A stretch of DNA of 64,000 nt from Leishmania infantum JPCM5 (taxonomy: Eukaryota > Euglenozoa > Kinetoplastea > Trypanosomatida > Trypanosomatidae). Made by a program: the position numbers and the translations under genes. The notes beneath the pieces were generated by a model. The model was given only the letters and a program-made list of their open reading frames with translations, was not told where the DNA came from and did not search any database. The stretch is from assembly GCF_000002875.2 (NCBI RefSeq), contig NC_009416.2, forward strand, positions 875,501 to 939,500. Reading direction: 5' to 3'. This document shows positions 12,001 through 22,603 of the stretch, piece after piece; position 1 is the first letter of the stretch; each line of letters begins with the position of its first letter.

Positions 12001-14995
12001 GGAAGGCGGCGGCGACAGTGCAGGTGTGTGGACGGATGCGCACACCCCAGAGGCAGCAAAACACCTAATTCCAGAAGGATGAAAAAAAGAAAGCAGAAGA
12101 CTGCGGTCAGACGTCCTGCGTAGTCGTGTTGCTGTGTGGGGTCAGTCAGGCCTTGAGAGAGAGGGCAATGTTGCTGAAATCGACTCCCTTTTCTTCCGTG
12201 GGGAAGTATGCGTGCTATCACGCTTATCGGCCTCACAAAACCGGAAAAAGCAGCGCACGGAGAGGGATACACACACGCACACGCACAAAAGCGTGCGGAG
12301 CAGTTTTGCACGCAAAAACGCCGACTTCACTCAGTGAAGAGAACGGGGAAGAAAGGAGACGAAGCGCTGCTGCTTTTTGATGGCGAGAGCTTCGCTTTCA
12401 ATCGACCCCACCGTAAGACTTGGGCGTGACGTTTCCGCACGGCTGCACCTTCTCTTTTTCTTTTCTCGACTCGGCCGCCGACGTTGCTCTTCCTTTGAAA
12501 CGCCTCGCTTAACTCAGCCACGCCGCAAAGGTGCGCCGTACACGGGCAAAACGCAAGCACGAGATCCTGATGCGGTGCCCCGTTTTCAGCCGCTGTTTTT
12601 TTTTTTCCGGCTCTTTCTCCTCGCCTGCGCGGCCTTTTTTCTGCTTTGGTCCACAACACAGATTGCAATGTGCGGTCAGGTGTCTCGCGTACAGAGCGAG
12701 CTGACGAAAGGGGCCGTGTGTGAAAGGCGTTTGTGGGCGTGTGCCTATACACGTGTGTGCGAGTGTGGCGCGGTCTCCCACCCCCTCCTCTCCCTTGGGT
12801 GCACTCGTACGCTACGTATTTGCCTGTATTCTCCCGTCCAGCAGACGACGAGCGAGACACGAAATACAATCAAGCAGGATAAAAGTGAGAACGAGGAAAG
12901 GAAAGTATAGGAAAGAGAGCGAGCGAGCGAGAAAAAAGGTCTCGGAGAGCAATCTGCCCGCTATGCCTTCTTCCCTTTCCTTGTGGGGGCGTCGTGCCTT
13001 TTGAGTGTGTCAACGAACCAAATTAATGATAATAATAAACGAAAATGGACAACGCCTCGCGCGCCGATCTGCAGAGATGAGGAAGATGGTGATGGTCGCC
13101 GTGATGGTGGGAGGGAGAAGAAGCAAGGAAAGGGTGAGCAAACACAGAAGGCGTGAGAGAGCGACTGAGTGAAAAAAAGGGAGGAGGTTGTGCTCGAAAC
13201 CAAACCCACACGAGCAGAGAACAGAAAGCAGAAAGGCACAAGGACAACTAACAAGGGCAACGCACGCACGCAGACGTACACAATAAAAAGGGGGAAGGGA
13301 AGGAGAAGAAGAGGCAAAGACTAAAAAGGGCAGGCGAAACACAGCAGAAGACACACACACACAAGCGTGCGCGTGCGGGTGCGCGAGGAGAAGGGCAAAA
13401 TACAGAGAAAATTGAGTGAGAGTCGCAGAAGTAGGCAAAAAGTCACGTGCGGTAAAATGGGAGGGAGTCGTGAGAGATGCGATAGTACCCCGTCGTCGGC
13501 AAGCGGTGATACCACACACGCACGTACACTTGCACTCGCTTACTCACATGAAGGTGACGGCAGCGAGAGGAAAACAGAGGGAGAGCGTAGGCACCTATCC
13601 CGGTTGCGAAGTGGGCTAGTCGGATAGTAAAGCCGAAAGGGGAAAAATGGCACAAAAAAGCGAAAAAAAAGTGGTCTGTCACCGAAACCGCTTTCAAGCT
13701 TTTCTTTGTGTGTGTGCTTGCGTGCGTGAGTGTTTGTGTGTTCGCTCCTTCCTGAAGAAGGCGCACCGCCGTTATGTGTCGCTGTCCGTTTGTTTGTTTC
13801 CTTCCTCCTCTTCAGTGGCGGGGGCACCGAATAGGAACACGAAAAAAAAGAGAAAAAAGAAGGCGAAGGCGCGATTCCGACCTCCTCTGTGTGCGTGTCT
13901 GTGTTTGTGTGTATCAATGCCGATATCTGCGCAAGTGTCTCATTGTATAAACAGAGTGAGACAGAGAGAGAATCTCCGTATTTTAGCGTGTTTATGTCTG
14001 TGTGTGTGGAGGATGTGGGACGGTTATGATGATGTGGTGAGAGTATTTTCTTTTTTGTGTGTTGTCGTGTGTCTGTGCGAGTGTGAGTTGAAGCAAAGTA
14101 TGAGTAGGAGACGGGGATGATTAAAAAAAAAAACGTACAGCCCCCGAACTCGCTTCGCTGAGTTTGCCCCTCTCTCACTCCCTTTTCGTTCCTCAGCCGC
14201 CCTGCACACGTGTATTTTCGTTTTTTTTTCCGCTTCTTGCTGCCTCTCGTCTTGAGATGTCTCGATTTTGTTTTCCCGAAAAAAAAAGCAACGGCAGTCC
14301 AACCGGATGCTGTACCGCCTCGCTATGCGTCTTGCTCTTTCGTTTTCTCCTTTATGGCACGTGATGGATGGTTGCTGCGGTAGAAGAGAAGCGAGCGAAA
14401 ACGGAGAGAAAAGAGGTGCTAAATGCGGACGTATGCTGATGCTTGCCTGCGTGTCTGTCGTTGTGCGAACTTGAGCGTGGAGAATGCTCGCAGGTGCGCG
14501 GGGCGCCTGCACGTCTCCTTCGCTGAGTGGCACGCCAAGAGAAAGGACTCAAAACAAAAGTTGCAAACACCACAGCGAATTGCGATTCGTTTTTGTTGTT
14601 TTTTGGCCTTTGCCTCTTTCCTCGTGTGCCGCAAAATACACGCGCACACACACGCGAAAAAAAAGCAAAACGAGAGAGCGCGAGCAAGCGCGAACGAGCA
14701 CGCCAGTAAAAAGAATGAAGAAGACGCGGAAGTGGGCAGGTGAGCGGCGAGTTGGCGGAGTGTACGTGCGCGTACCTCTGTGTGGTACAAGGGGAGTAAA
14801 GCAAGAGTTTGAGGGCGGCCAAAGAAGGAGGGAAAGTGAAAAGTGAAGGAAAGCCAGAAGGACGCCTGCCTCAGCAGTGCGCGTGCGACAGCAACGCTGC
14901 CAATACACTCGCGCACCGTGAGAAAGAGTGGCCAAGATCCGAAGGGAGCGAAAACAAAGTCAAGCAAGCGATTTCTCTTTTTTCTTTCGTTTCAA
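9057..14995. other. long spacer without a recognisable gene
   Basis: About 6 kb, purine-rich on the plus strand, with an (AT)n run at 9389-9405, a TG run near 10408 and repeated GA tracts. All long open frames are low-complexity shadows. It is unusually long for the spacing seen elsewhere in the window. Confidence 0.55.
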
Positions 14996-15579
14996 CGCGC
15001 CCATTGCTCTCCGACACAATATGATGTCAGCTCTACCGGGCCTGCCACAGGCCCCATCGCCTGGTGTGAGGCAGCACAAGAGACGCATTACAGCAATGCG
15101 CCAACTCACCCACCGGAGCACGGCCCCTGCCTCCGATCGCCACCCACCCGCCCGCCTCGCAGGTCGTCACCTGGCGCATCCCTCGGGGTGGCTTAGGCGG
15201 CCTTCGCCGGTGGGCAGCGAGGGCCGGCGGTGGAATACGGCGTTCGAGCCACGCAGGCACTCTTGCCTACCATATGGGTGGTACAGGCGTGCTCACTGCC
15301 GCGGGCCGCCCCGACGCAGCGCCATCCACAGCATCACCGCCGGCATCAGCAGCGATGCATCGCTCGCACCCCCTACGCCGCAGGCGCCTCACCCGGTCAC
15401 CACCAGAGGTGGCGCAGCATTGGCAGCGATAGGGGGCTGCCTGGCTCCCCCTCACCCACACACACACAGAGTGGGGGGTGCACTGGACAGTGAGACACCA
15501 AGCACGGAGGCATGCCCTCCGTACCCCCCCCGTCATTCGGGAAGGCAAGAGAAAACGGGAACACAAAATAATAAAAAAA
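14996..15579 (+). mobile_element. SIDER-like degenerate retroposon, copy B
   Basis: Same sequence as copy A, about 570 bp without an observed substitution, differing by one extra C in the C-run near 15530 and by a mixed tail (AAAATAATAAAAAAA). It lies in the same orientation as A, 8795 bp away, so the pair is a direct repeat flanking the cyclin gene. No convincing target-site duplication was found; the left flank ends TTCAA and the right flank begins TTGAG. Confidence 0.75.
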
Positions 15580-17134
15580 TTGAGTAGCAGAAGAGGCGTT
15601 GCGAAGGTGAAGAGAGCGCGCGCTTGTCAATGAACAGCTGTGGGTGGTGGCCGGTAGCATGAAGGTGGAAAATGAGAAGGAGCGCGAAAGTCGAACATCA
15701 ACAGAAGGCACGAAAAAAAAAGGAAACGAAAGGGAGATGGAATCGCAAGGGAGGCAAACAACAGAGAGCGGGTGAATCGCGGCGGCAATGCAGGGAGGGG
15801 GGTAGTGGCATTGGCGGTGAAAAGGGGCAAGAGGGAAGAGGGGATTGTGTGGGTGCGTGTGTGTGTTTGTGTGTGCACCGTTTCGCCTTTGCGCCTGCAT
15901 GTAGTGGCGGTGGGAGAGGGCGGAACGCAGGGAAGCCCGCATGTGGAAAGAGAGAGTCGAGGTGCCTAGAGGGAGGAGGTAGAGTCGGCAAAGGAATCAG
16001 CAATGAAGACCCATCTGCGTCTTTGGCTGCTGAGAAAGGTGCCCCTCCCCGGGTAAATGCGCACGGAAAGAACAAAAGCAGCACTATACCCAGTATACAG
16101 ACGCAGACGGGCCTCTACACACTGCACTAGAGCGCTTTCTGGAGTTGGCATCCGTTTATGCGAATGCACAGGACGTGCATCAAAGACCGTCAAGCGAGAG
16201 CAGCATCATGCCGTGCTGAGGGGTTGGAGTCAGAAGAAGGAACAAGGAGAGAGGGAGTGCTCCGACGCGAGTGTTTGCTTTCACTTCTCCTTTCCCTCCG
16301 CTCACACGTACGCGTATGCACGTGGCTTGCTGCGCAAAGGCATCCATCGGCCCATGCGAGAGTCGAGATGCAGTGAACGCATACACTCAGGATTCATATG
16401 TTTTATTGCCGCCGTGATAACTCACCTCTTCTGTTCGGTGCGCGTGTGTGTCTCACGCGAGAGCTCTCGCTCTGATTCCCTTGTGGAGCCTCCCTGCGCA
16501 TGTGTGATGAAGGGCTCTGCTGGAGAGCAGGGGGGGAGGGTGTCGAGAGAGGAGGGCGAGAGGGGGGTCGATGTGGATGAGCGAGTGGGGAAGCACTCGC
16601 AGTATCATCCAAGGGACGGACACACACGGAAAGATGCAAAAAAAACATATCACGTCACATCTGGCAAAACGAGAAGGAGGGCTCGGCGCACCAAGAAGAG
16701 GAGACGAGAGTGGAGAAAGTGGGGAGTGTGAACACTCAAGCAGCGATGCCCTCCTTCCAGACGCGCGCACAGACACACATAAAATAAAGGAAATAATGGA
16801 AGAAACGGGGAGAGGAGGCAATCGTCTTGGAGACGAACCTTCTCCGTGTGCGGGAGGGAGGCAGAGGAGAGGGACCAAAGATTAAGAAAGAGAAAGACGC
16901 GAAGCACTCAAATTGACCACGCGGCCCATCCCACCCTCTTCATGTAAAGGTGCATCACATTACAGCGGTGAAGAGCGGCCGGAGGCACTTGAGTTGACTA
17001 GTGGCTGATGCCTCTACTCCGGGAATTCTTCATGCTTCTGCTTTCTTCTTCTGTCCTCCAGCGTCAGCCTCTCCAGAACCTCCTCACCTCATCTGTAAGG
17101 TTATAAACGAAAGAGGATCGTGGAGGAGGCGACT
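15580..17134. other. spacer downstream of the CS-domain gene
   Basis: No gene recognised. The plus strand is purine-rich to about 16900. A 224-codon frame on the plus strand at 16057-16731 is Arg/Lys-rich low complexity and antisense to the local unit, so it is not called. Confidence 0.5.
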
Positions 17135-17698
17135 TTACTCCGCATCCGCTGCATCGCCGTCAGCTGCTGAGTCCTGGTCGCTCGCCTCTCCCTCCAGGTC
17201 CAACCACACACTCTCCACCTTCTTTGCCAGTCTCACCAAAATCTGCTGCGTCTTCGGCTTCACCTTTGTCGAGCTCCTGTCCTTGTCAATCCGCTTCGAC
17301 AGGCGGATCGAGAGGCTTTTCGCGCGCGTCCTCCCCGCCTCATCCGCAGTGGCGAAGGTGACCTTGAAGGAGTTGCCGGTGAAGGTCGCCTCGATAGAGC
17401 TCTCGTCCAGCGTTCCGCCCTCCGGCACGACGGTGTCGATGTACACCGACACAAACTTGTCCCCGTCGCACCAGCTGTACTTGGACACAGACACCGTCGG
17501 CACAGCAGGCGCAGCCACGGCCCGAGCATCGTCCTTGGAAACGAGGTACGGCGTAGGCATCGGTGCAACATCGCCAACCTTCGCTCGATCCTTTTCGTGT
17601 TGGTGCCAGTAATAGTACGAGTTCGCCTTGTTCTTCACGGTGGTCGGGGCAGGAGCGTGCGCCGTGTCCTGCGTGACTTGTTGGTCCTCAGTCGACAT
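17135..17698 (-). CDS. CS-domain protein related to CacyBP/SIP
   Basis: A 187-residue protein starting MSTEDQQVTQ. Residues about 72-170 form a CS (CHORD-SGT1/p23-like) fold. The motifs SKYSWCDGDKFVSVYI and SSTKVKPKTQQILVRLAKK resemble the CS domain of calcyclin-binding protein, where YGWDQSDKFVKIYI-like and SSKKVKTDTVLI-like segments occur. Proteins of this type act as Hsp90-associated or ubiquitin-ligase adaptors. The N-terminal Siah-interacting helical domain of animal CacyBP is not evident; a short polar stretch with NSYYYWHQHEKDRA precedes the CS domain instead. The C-terminus is acidic. The frame is open upstream for 163 more codons, but that part translates CA/CT-rich UTR and is left out. 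A plain p23- or SGT1-type assignment remains possible. Confidence 0.7.
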   Translation of the reverse strand: MSTEDQQVTQDTAHAPAPTTVKNKANSYYYWHQHEKDRAKVGDVAPMPTPYLVSKDDARAVAAPAVPTVSVSKYSWCDGDKFVSVYIDTVVPEGGTLDESSIEATFTGNSFKVTFATADEAGRTRAKSLSIRLSKRIDKDRSSTKVKPKTQQILVRLAKKVESVWLDLEGEASDQDSAADGDAADAE

Positions 17699-17756
17699 AT
17701 CGGCGCGCAGTCGCGTACGTGAGCGTGAATCGGCAAGTAGAAATAGAGAGAGAAGA

Positions 17757-17812
17757 CTGAAACAGTAGGTAGATACAGTGTAGCCAAGTGGCAAGGAGGA
17801 GAAACAAAAAAC
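17757..17812 (-). promoter_or_regulatory. candidate spliced-leader acceptor of the CS-domain gene
   Basis: On the minus strand a T/C-rich stretch ends in TTTCAG (AG at 17758-17757), about 60 bases before the start. A second CT tract follows it but has no AG before the ATG, so this is the nearest usable acceptor. Confidence 0.35.
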
Positions 17813-18930
17813 AGAAGGATTGCCTCTGTGGGTGCGTCGGGGTGAAGGGGAGGGGCGAAGCAAGAGCGCGCCTGTGTGCGTACGTGTATGCGTCGGTGTC
17901 TTGCCGATGGCCGTGGTAGCTGTTAAAGATAGAAAGAGTAGGAGGGAGCGATGATTATTGTTGTCCTTCACGCGGCAGTAGCAGGCGATAGAGTTACTCG
18001 ACGTGCGTGTTGGTGCGTCGGCGTGAGCATGGACGCTCATGGAAGGAAGATGAAAAGATGTAGGAGGTGTTAGTCCGCCGCGAGAGAGAGGGATGGGTGG
18101 GTGGGGCCAAGGGAGAACGGAAGTTGGTGTGGCACAGCGACGATAAAAAAGGGGGCGCAGGGTATTCAATGACGCCAATGTTGCCAATACGAGTCATGTG
18201 GCTGGTGCACATGCAGGAACACCACATAAATAGGCTTTGCGAGGGTTGAGCACGAAGGGTTGGGGAACTCCGTGCGTGCGTGTGTGTCTCTGCTGCTGCT
18301 GCTGCTGCCGCCGCCGAAGGCTAATGTGTAAAGAAGTTCGTTGTCGAACTCGCGCGCAGTCTATTTCGTGGCGCATGCAGCGAAAGACAAAAAGCAAGAT
18401 CATCCTCTCCCTTCCCTGTCCCCAACTATCGATCTCGCAGCCTTCCACGACGCATGTGGCGCCTCGGGCTTACCTCGCATCTTGAGAAGCGAGGGACGGA
18501 GCTAAAAGTCAGTAGCGGGCGAGTCCCCACCACTACCCTGCTGCCGCGTGCTTAGGGAAGGGGCATCCCTTTCTTGATTGTTTGATGAGTAGCACAGGGA
18601 TACATCAACGCATACGTACACAACCACACGAAGAAAAGCACGTGCGACCTTGTAGAACCGGGAACAGTTGCGCTAGCTGGCAGCCAGAGATGGAAATAGA
18701 CTTCAGGTCAGCCGAGACGGCGATCAGTCAGCCGCACTCCGACAACTTACCTCGCGCCTCAACACGGAAGCAATGTAACAACCGCGAACAAACTAGTACA
18801 ATCTTTAGCGGCGCGTGACTTGTTTCACAGAGCACTCCGATCGATGCACGCGAGATCTACAAAGAGCTCGTGTTGTGAGCGCGTGCGCGTGTGCGTTGGC
18901 AGCATGTACTCGTCGTCCAGGGAGGGTGGA
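17813..18930. other. spacer between the CS-domain gene and the decapeptide-repeat gene
   Basis: No gene recognised. It includes a CTG/CCG trinucleotide run at 18290-18317. It would hold the 3' UTR of the decapeptide-repeat gene. Confidence 0.5.
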
Positions 18931-21900
18931 CTACCAATCCTCATCCCATTTATCGTCATCCTCGAGTTGCACCTGGCGTTTCGATTGCTTGCTCACTGCC
19001 GAAGGGCTACAGAAGACACTCTGCCGAGGTGCAGGTCTCAATCCAGCTGCGCCGGACGCAGCATTCGCGGCGCCGCCGTAAGGGCTGCTCATACTGCTAC
19101 TACTGCCGATAGAGCCGCGAGGTTGGAATGCAGAAACGGGAGTTGCTCCGTCCGTCGCCACCCGCACAGTCGGGGATTTCTTACGCAAACTCATTCCACC
19201 TGTCCGACGGCCCACAGTGGGAGTGACCACCTCTGTCACTCCGGCCTGTTGCGCACCAGACACTGGCGTTATCGGCGGCGAGAGCTTCTTGCGCGAAAGC
19301 GGTGCATCCCGCTGGACAGACGCTGGTGTGTATGCTTGCGGGTAGGCAGAAAGCGGTGATGACGAGAACGACGGGTCGGCACCGCCCCAACTAGTGCGTC
19401 TTTGTGGGCAGCCGAGATATTTTGTGAACTGAGCCATGTTTACCTCCTCAAAGCCGTCATCTTCGGCCCACCCGTCATCGTCGATTACAGTCCCCGCAGG
19501 GGTCAGCATCGCATTATGACTACAGGACCGCGTGTGCATCCCCTTTTGCATCACCTGGGAGCCCATGATCACCTCGCCGTACAGTGCTGCAGAGACCTCC
19601 TGGGCCTCCCTCGATACTTTCGCCCGCGCCGCACTCTCCTCTCCCTCCACCACACCGACCCCCTCACGAGCGAGCCGTGCCTGCTCCTCCGCCTCACGGG
19701 CAAGGCGTGCCTGCTCCTCCGCCTCACGGGCAAGGCGTGCCTGCTCCTCCGCCTCACGGGCAAGGCGTGCCTGCTCCTCCGCCTCACGGGCAAGGCGTGC
19801 CTGCTCCTCCGCCTCACGGGCGAGCCGTGCCTGCTCCTCCGCCTCACGGGCAAGGCGTGCCTGCTCCTCCGCCTCACGGGCAAGGCGTGCCTGCTCCTCC
19901 GCCTCACGGGCAAGGCGTGCCTGCTCCTCCGCCTCACGGGCAAGGCGTGCCTGCTCCTCCGCCTCACGGGCAAGGCGTGCCTGCTCCTCCGCCTCACGGG
20001 CAAGGCGTGCCTGCTCCTCCGCCTCACGGGCGAGCCGTGCCTGCTCCTCCGCCTCACGGGCGAGCCGTGCCTGCTCCTCCGCCTCACGGGCGAGCCGTGC
20101 CTGCTCCTCCGCCTCACGGGCAAGGCGTGCCTGCTCCTCCGCCTCACGGGCGAGCCGTGCCTGCTCCTCCGCCTCACGGGCGAGCCGTGCCTGCTCCTCC
20201 GCCTCACGGGCAAGCCGTGCCTGCTCCTCCGCCTCACGGGCAAGGCGTGCCTGCTCCTCCGCCTCACGGGCGAGCCGTGCCTGCTCCTCCGCCTCACGGG
20301 CAAGGCGTGCCTGCTCCTCCGCCTCACGGGCGAGCCGTGCCTGCTCCTCCGCCTCACGGGCGAGCCGTGCCTGCTCCTCCGCCTCACGGGCGAGCCGTGC
20401 CTGCTCCTCCGCCTCACGGGCAAGGCGTGCCTGCTCCTCCGCCTCACGGGCGAGCCGTGCCTGCTCCTCCGCCTCACGGGCAAGGTGTGCCTGCTCCTCC
20501 GCCTCACGGGCGAGCCGTGCCTGCTCCTCCGCCTCACGGGCAAGGCGTGCCTGCTCCTCCGCCTCACGGGCGAGCCGTGCCTGCTCCTCCGCCTCACGGG
20601 CGAGCCGTGCCTGCTCCTCCGCCTCACGGGCAAGCCGTGCCTGCTCCTCCGCCTCACGGGCAAGGCGTGCCTGCTCCTCCGCCTCACGGGCGAGCCGTGC
20701 CTGCTCCTCCGCCTCACGGGCGAGCCGTGCCTGCTCCTCCGCCTCACGGGCGAGCCGTGCCTGCTCCTCCGCCTCACGGGCGAGCCGTGCCTGCTCCTCC
20801 GCCTCACGGGCGAGCCGTGCCTGCTCCTCCGCCTCACGGGCGAGCCGTGCCTGCTCCTCCGCCTCACGGGCGAGCCGTGCCTGCTCCTCCGCCTCACGGG
20901 CAAGGCGTGCCTGCTCCTCCGCCTCACGGGCGAGCCGTGCCTGCTCCTCCGCCTCACGGGCGAGCCGTGCCTGCTCCTCCGCCTCGCGGGCAAGGCGTGC
21001 CTGCTCCTCCGCCTCACGGGCGAGCCGTGCCTGCTCCTCCGCCTCACGGGCGAGCCGTGCCTGCTCCTCCGCCTCACGGGCAAGGCGTGCCTGCTCCTCC
21101 GCCTCACGGGCGAGCCGTGCCTGCTCCTCCGCCTCGCGGGCAAGGCGTGCCTGCTCCTCCGCCTCACGGGCGAGCCGTGCCTGCTCCTCCGCCTCACGGG
21201 CAAGGCGTGCCTGCTCCTCCGCCTCACGGGCGAGCCGTGCCTGCTCCTCCGCCTCACGGGCGAGCCGTGCCTGCTCCTCCGCCTCACGGGCAAGGCGTGC
21301 CTGCTCCTCCGCCTCACGGGCGAGCCGTGCCTGCTCCTCCGCCTCACGGGCGAGCCGTGCCTGCTCCTCCGCCTCGCGGGCAAGGCGTGCCTGCTCCTCC
21401 GCCTCACGGGCGAGCCGTGCCTGCTCCTCCGCCTCACGGGCAAGGCGTGCCTGCTCCTCCGCCTCACGGGCAAGGCGTGCCTGCTCCTCAGAGGATGGTT
21501 GCGTCTGTGATGGAGATGCGTGTGCAGCGGCAGGCTGCGCTTCGCAGTGAGTGGAGTCAAAGGCTTGAAGAGTAGCGGTAGAGGAACAGGTTAGCGGAAC
21601 GGCGGCAGCGCTTGCTGAAGAGGCTTTAAAGGGCCTAAACTGAGGTATGTAGGAGTCACGAGGCACGGCAGCAACCACGCTCTCCACGGTGGGCGTATAA
21701 GAAGCTTCACTAGGGGGTGCGGTAGTGGGCTGGTGGGGGGTGGAGGCCGCATCAGCGGGTGCCGTGAAGCTGACGTGTGCGGGCTGCACGCCTCCTTCGA
21801 GGGGAAACACTGCGGGGAGAGATTTGAGCAAGTCGTAGCGCTCGTCTTCGAGAAGGCGTCCGCGAGCGGCGACAGCGGCCAGTGGCTGGGTCGAGGCGCG

Positions 21901-22482
21901 TCGAATCACATCCATTTGGGCGCGCAGCGCCATCACCGTTGCCATGTGCTGTGGTGTAGAAGAGGTGTCGGCGAAGCGGGCCTGCAACACCTCTTGGCAG
22001 ACGATGAGGCGGCGGTTCACTGTTCGATCCCACCACTCATAGCACCCCGCGTAGTCTTTCGTGTGCGCGATTTGTTCTTCAATGCCGAGGCTCAAGAGAA
22101 AATTCGCCTCATCGAGCGCCTGATGCGTGCGATCGGTCGCCTGCGAGACGGCATCTATGAGGAGCTCCAGGAGCTCGTCCTCTGAGAGGGACGCGCGCGC
22201 CTCTGCTGTCAAGGTAAAAAGCTGTGGAACGGCCTCCTCCCGTAGTGAGACGGCTCCGTCGAAGGCTTGGCGAAGGACCTTAGTGGCTGTCTGGTCAACC
22301 TTGCGCCATAAGCTAAGCAGCCCAGTTGTCAGTTGATCCACTGCCTCCTCGAAGCCCATCTCCCTCGCATTCGCCGTCATAGGCATGGCGGTGGTGGTGG
22401 AGCTAGCTGCGCTGCTCATGCGGGGAGGAGGCGCGACTACCTGCCGCACCGACTCCCGTACATCGTTCAGAAAGCTCCACAT
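18931..22482 (-). CDS. decapeptide-repeat protein (61 x EEQARLAREA)
   Basis: A 1183-residue protein of unknown function. Residues 1 to about 330 are a unique region starting MWSFLNDVRESVRQVV, largely helical by composition (for example MGFEEAVDQLTTGLLSLW and SEDELLELLIDAVSQATD). Then come 61 tandem copies of EEQARLAREA, which would form a long, highly charged helix of the coiled-coil or single-alpha-helix kind. The C-terminal 240 residues are Ser/Pro/Gly-rich with basic patches and end in an acidic-Trp tail (DDDKWDEDW); a similar acidic WAEDDGFEEV patch follows the repeats. Only one repeat residue varies (one Arg to His). The frame is open 160 codons further upstream, but that part is poly-Pro and Cys-rich UTR translation. 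Alternating charge suggests a cytoskeletal or scaffold role; this is inference. Confidence 0.8.
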   Translation of the reverse strand: MWSFLNDVRESVRQVVAPPPRMSSAASSTTTAMPMTANAREMGFEEAVDQLTTGLLSLWRKVDQTATKVLRQAFDGAVSLREEAVPQLFTLTAEARASLSEDELLELLIDAVSQATDRTHQALDEANFLLSLGIEEQIAHTKDYAGCYEWWDRTVNRRLIVCQEVLQARFADTSSTPQHMATVMALRAQMDVIRRASTQPLAAVAARGRLLEDERYDLLKSLPAVFPLEGGVQPAHVSFTAPADAASTPHQPTTAPPSEASYTPTVESVVAAVPRDSYIPQFRPFKASSASAAAVPLTCSSTATLQAFDSTHCEAQPAAAHASPSQTQPSSEEQARLAREAEEQARLAREAEEQARLAREAEEQARLAREAEEQARLAREAEEQARLAREAEEQARLAREAEEQARLAREAEEQARLAREAEEQARLAREAEEQARLAREAEEQARLAREAEEQARLAREAEEQARLAREAEEQARLAREAEEQARLAREAEEQARLAREAEEQARLAREAEEQARLAREAEEQARLAREAEEQARLAREAEEQARLAREAEEQARLAREAEEQARLAREAEEQARLAREAEEQARLAREAEEQARLAREAEEQARLAREAEEQARLAREAEEQARLAREAEEQARLAREAEEQARLAREAEEQARLAREAEEQAHLAREAEEQARLAREAEEQARLAREAEEQARLAREAEEQARLAREAEEQARLAREAEEQARLAREAEEQARLAREAEEQARLAREAEEQARLAREAEEQARLAREAEEQARLAREAEEQARLAREAEEQARLAREAEEQARLAREAEEQARLAREAEEQARLAREAEEQARLAREAEEQARLAREAEEQARLAREAEEQARLAREAEEQARLAREAEEQARLAREAEEQARLAREAEEQARLAREAEEQARLAREAEEQARLAREAEEQARLAREGVGVVEGEESAARAKVSREAQEVSAALYGEVIMGSQVMQKGMHTRSCSHNAMLTPAGTVIDDDGWAEDDGFEEVNMAQFTKYLGCPQRRTSWGGADPSFSSSPLSAYPQAYTPASVQRDAPLSRKKLSPPITPVSGAQQAGVTEVVTPTVGRRTGGMSLRKKSPTVRVATDGATPVSAFQPRGSIGSSSSMSSPYGGAANAASGAAGLRPAPRQSVFCSPSAVSKQSKRQVQLEDDDKWDEDW
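19666..21489 (-). repeat. 30-bp tandem repeat array inside the decapeptide gene
   Basis: Sixty exact-length 30-bp units fill 19681-21480, with partial units on both sides. Variation is confined to a few positions: CAAGGC versus CGAGCC, rare CAAGCC and CAAGGT, and CTCACG versus CTCGCG. Almost all of it is synonymous. The six-unit order at 20101-20280 recurs at 20521-20700, which implies multi-unit duplication. Because the unit is divisible by three and lacks stops, four reading frames are open through it. Confidence 0.97.
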
Positions 22483-22544
22483 GCTCAGAAACGCACTGTG
22501 CTGCTGCGCCGCGCAGACACGCTCTTTCTCACCCCCCCCCCACA

Positions 22545-22603
22545 CTATCGAGGCGGGGGAGTGAATGGGGTAGGTGTTATGAAAAGGAAGAGGAATTGGG
22601 GGA
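22545..22603 (-). promoter_or_regulatory. candidate spliced-leader acceptor of the decapeptide-repeat gene
   Basis: On the minus strand CCTCTTCCTTTTC and CTCCCCCGCCTC segments precede an AG at 22546-22545, about 62 bases before the start. It lies near a C-run and is less clear than the acceptors of the cyclin and sterol reductase genes. Confidence 0.35.

Noticed and set aside
17699..18187. 163-codon N-terminal extension of the CS-domain frame
   Set aside because: It translates CT/CA-rich sequence that includes the probable splice acceptor.
19681..21480. Regular 30-bp repeats could suggest a CRISPR-like array
   Set aside because: There are no spacers; units are directly contiguous and coding, and the organism is eukaryotic.
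19402..21575. Three long plus-strand frames and one extra minus-strand frame through the 30-bp array
   Set aside because: The repeat unit is a multiple of three without stops, so several frames are open by necessity. Only the minus-strand frame continuing into complex unique sequence on both sides is plausible.
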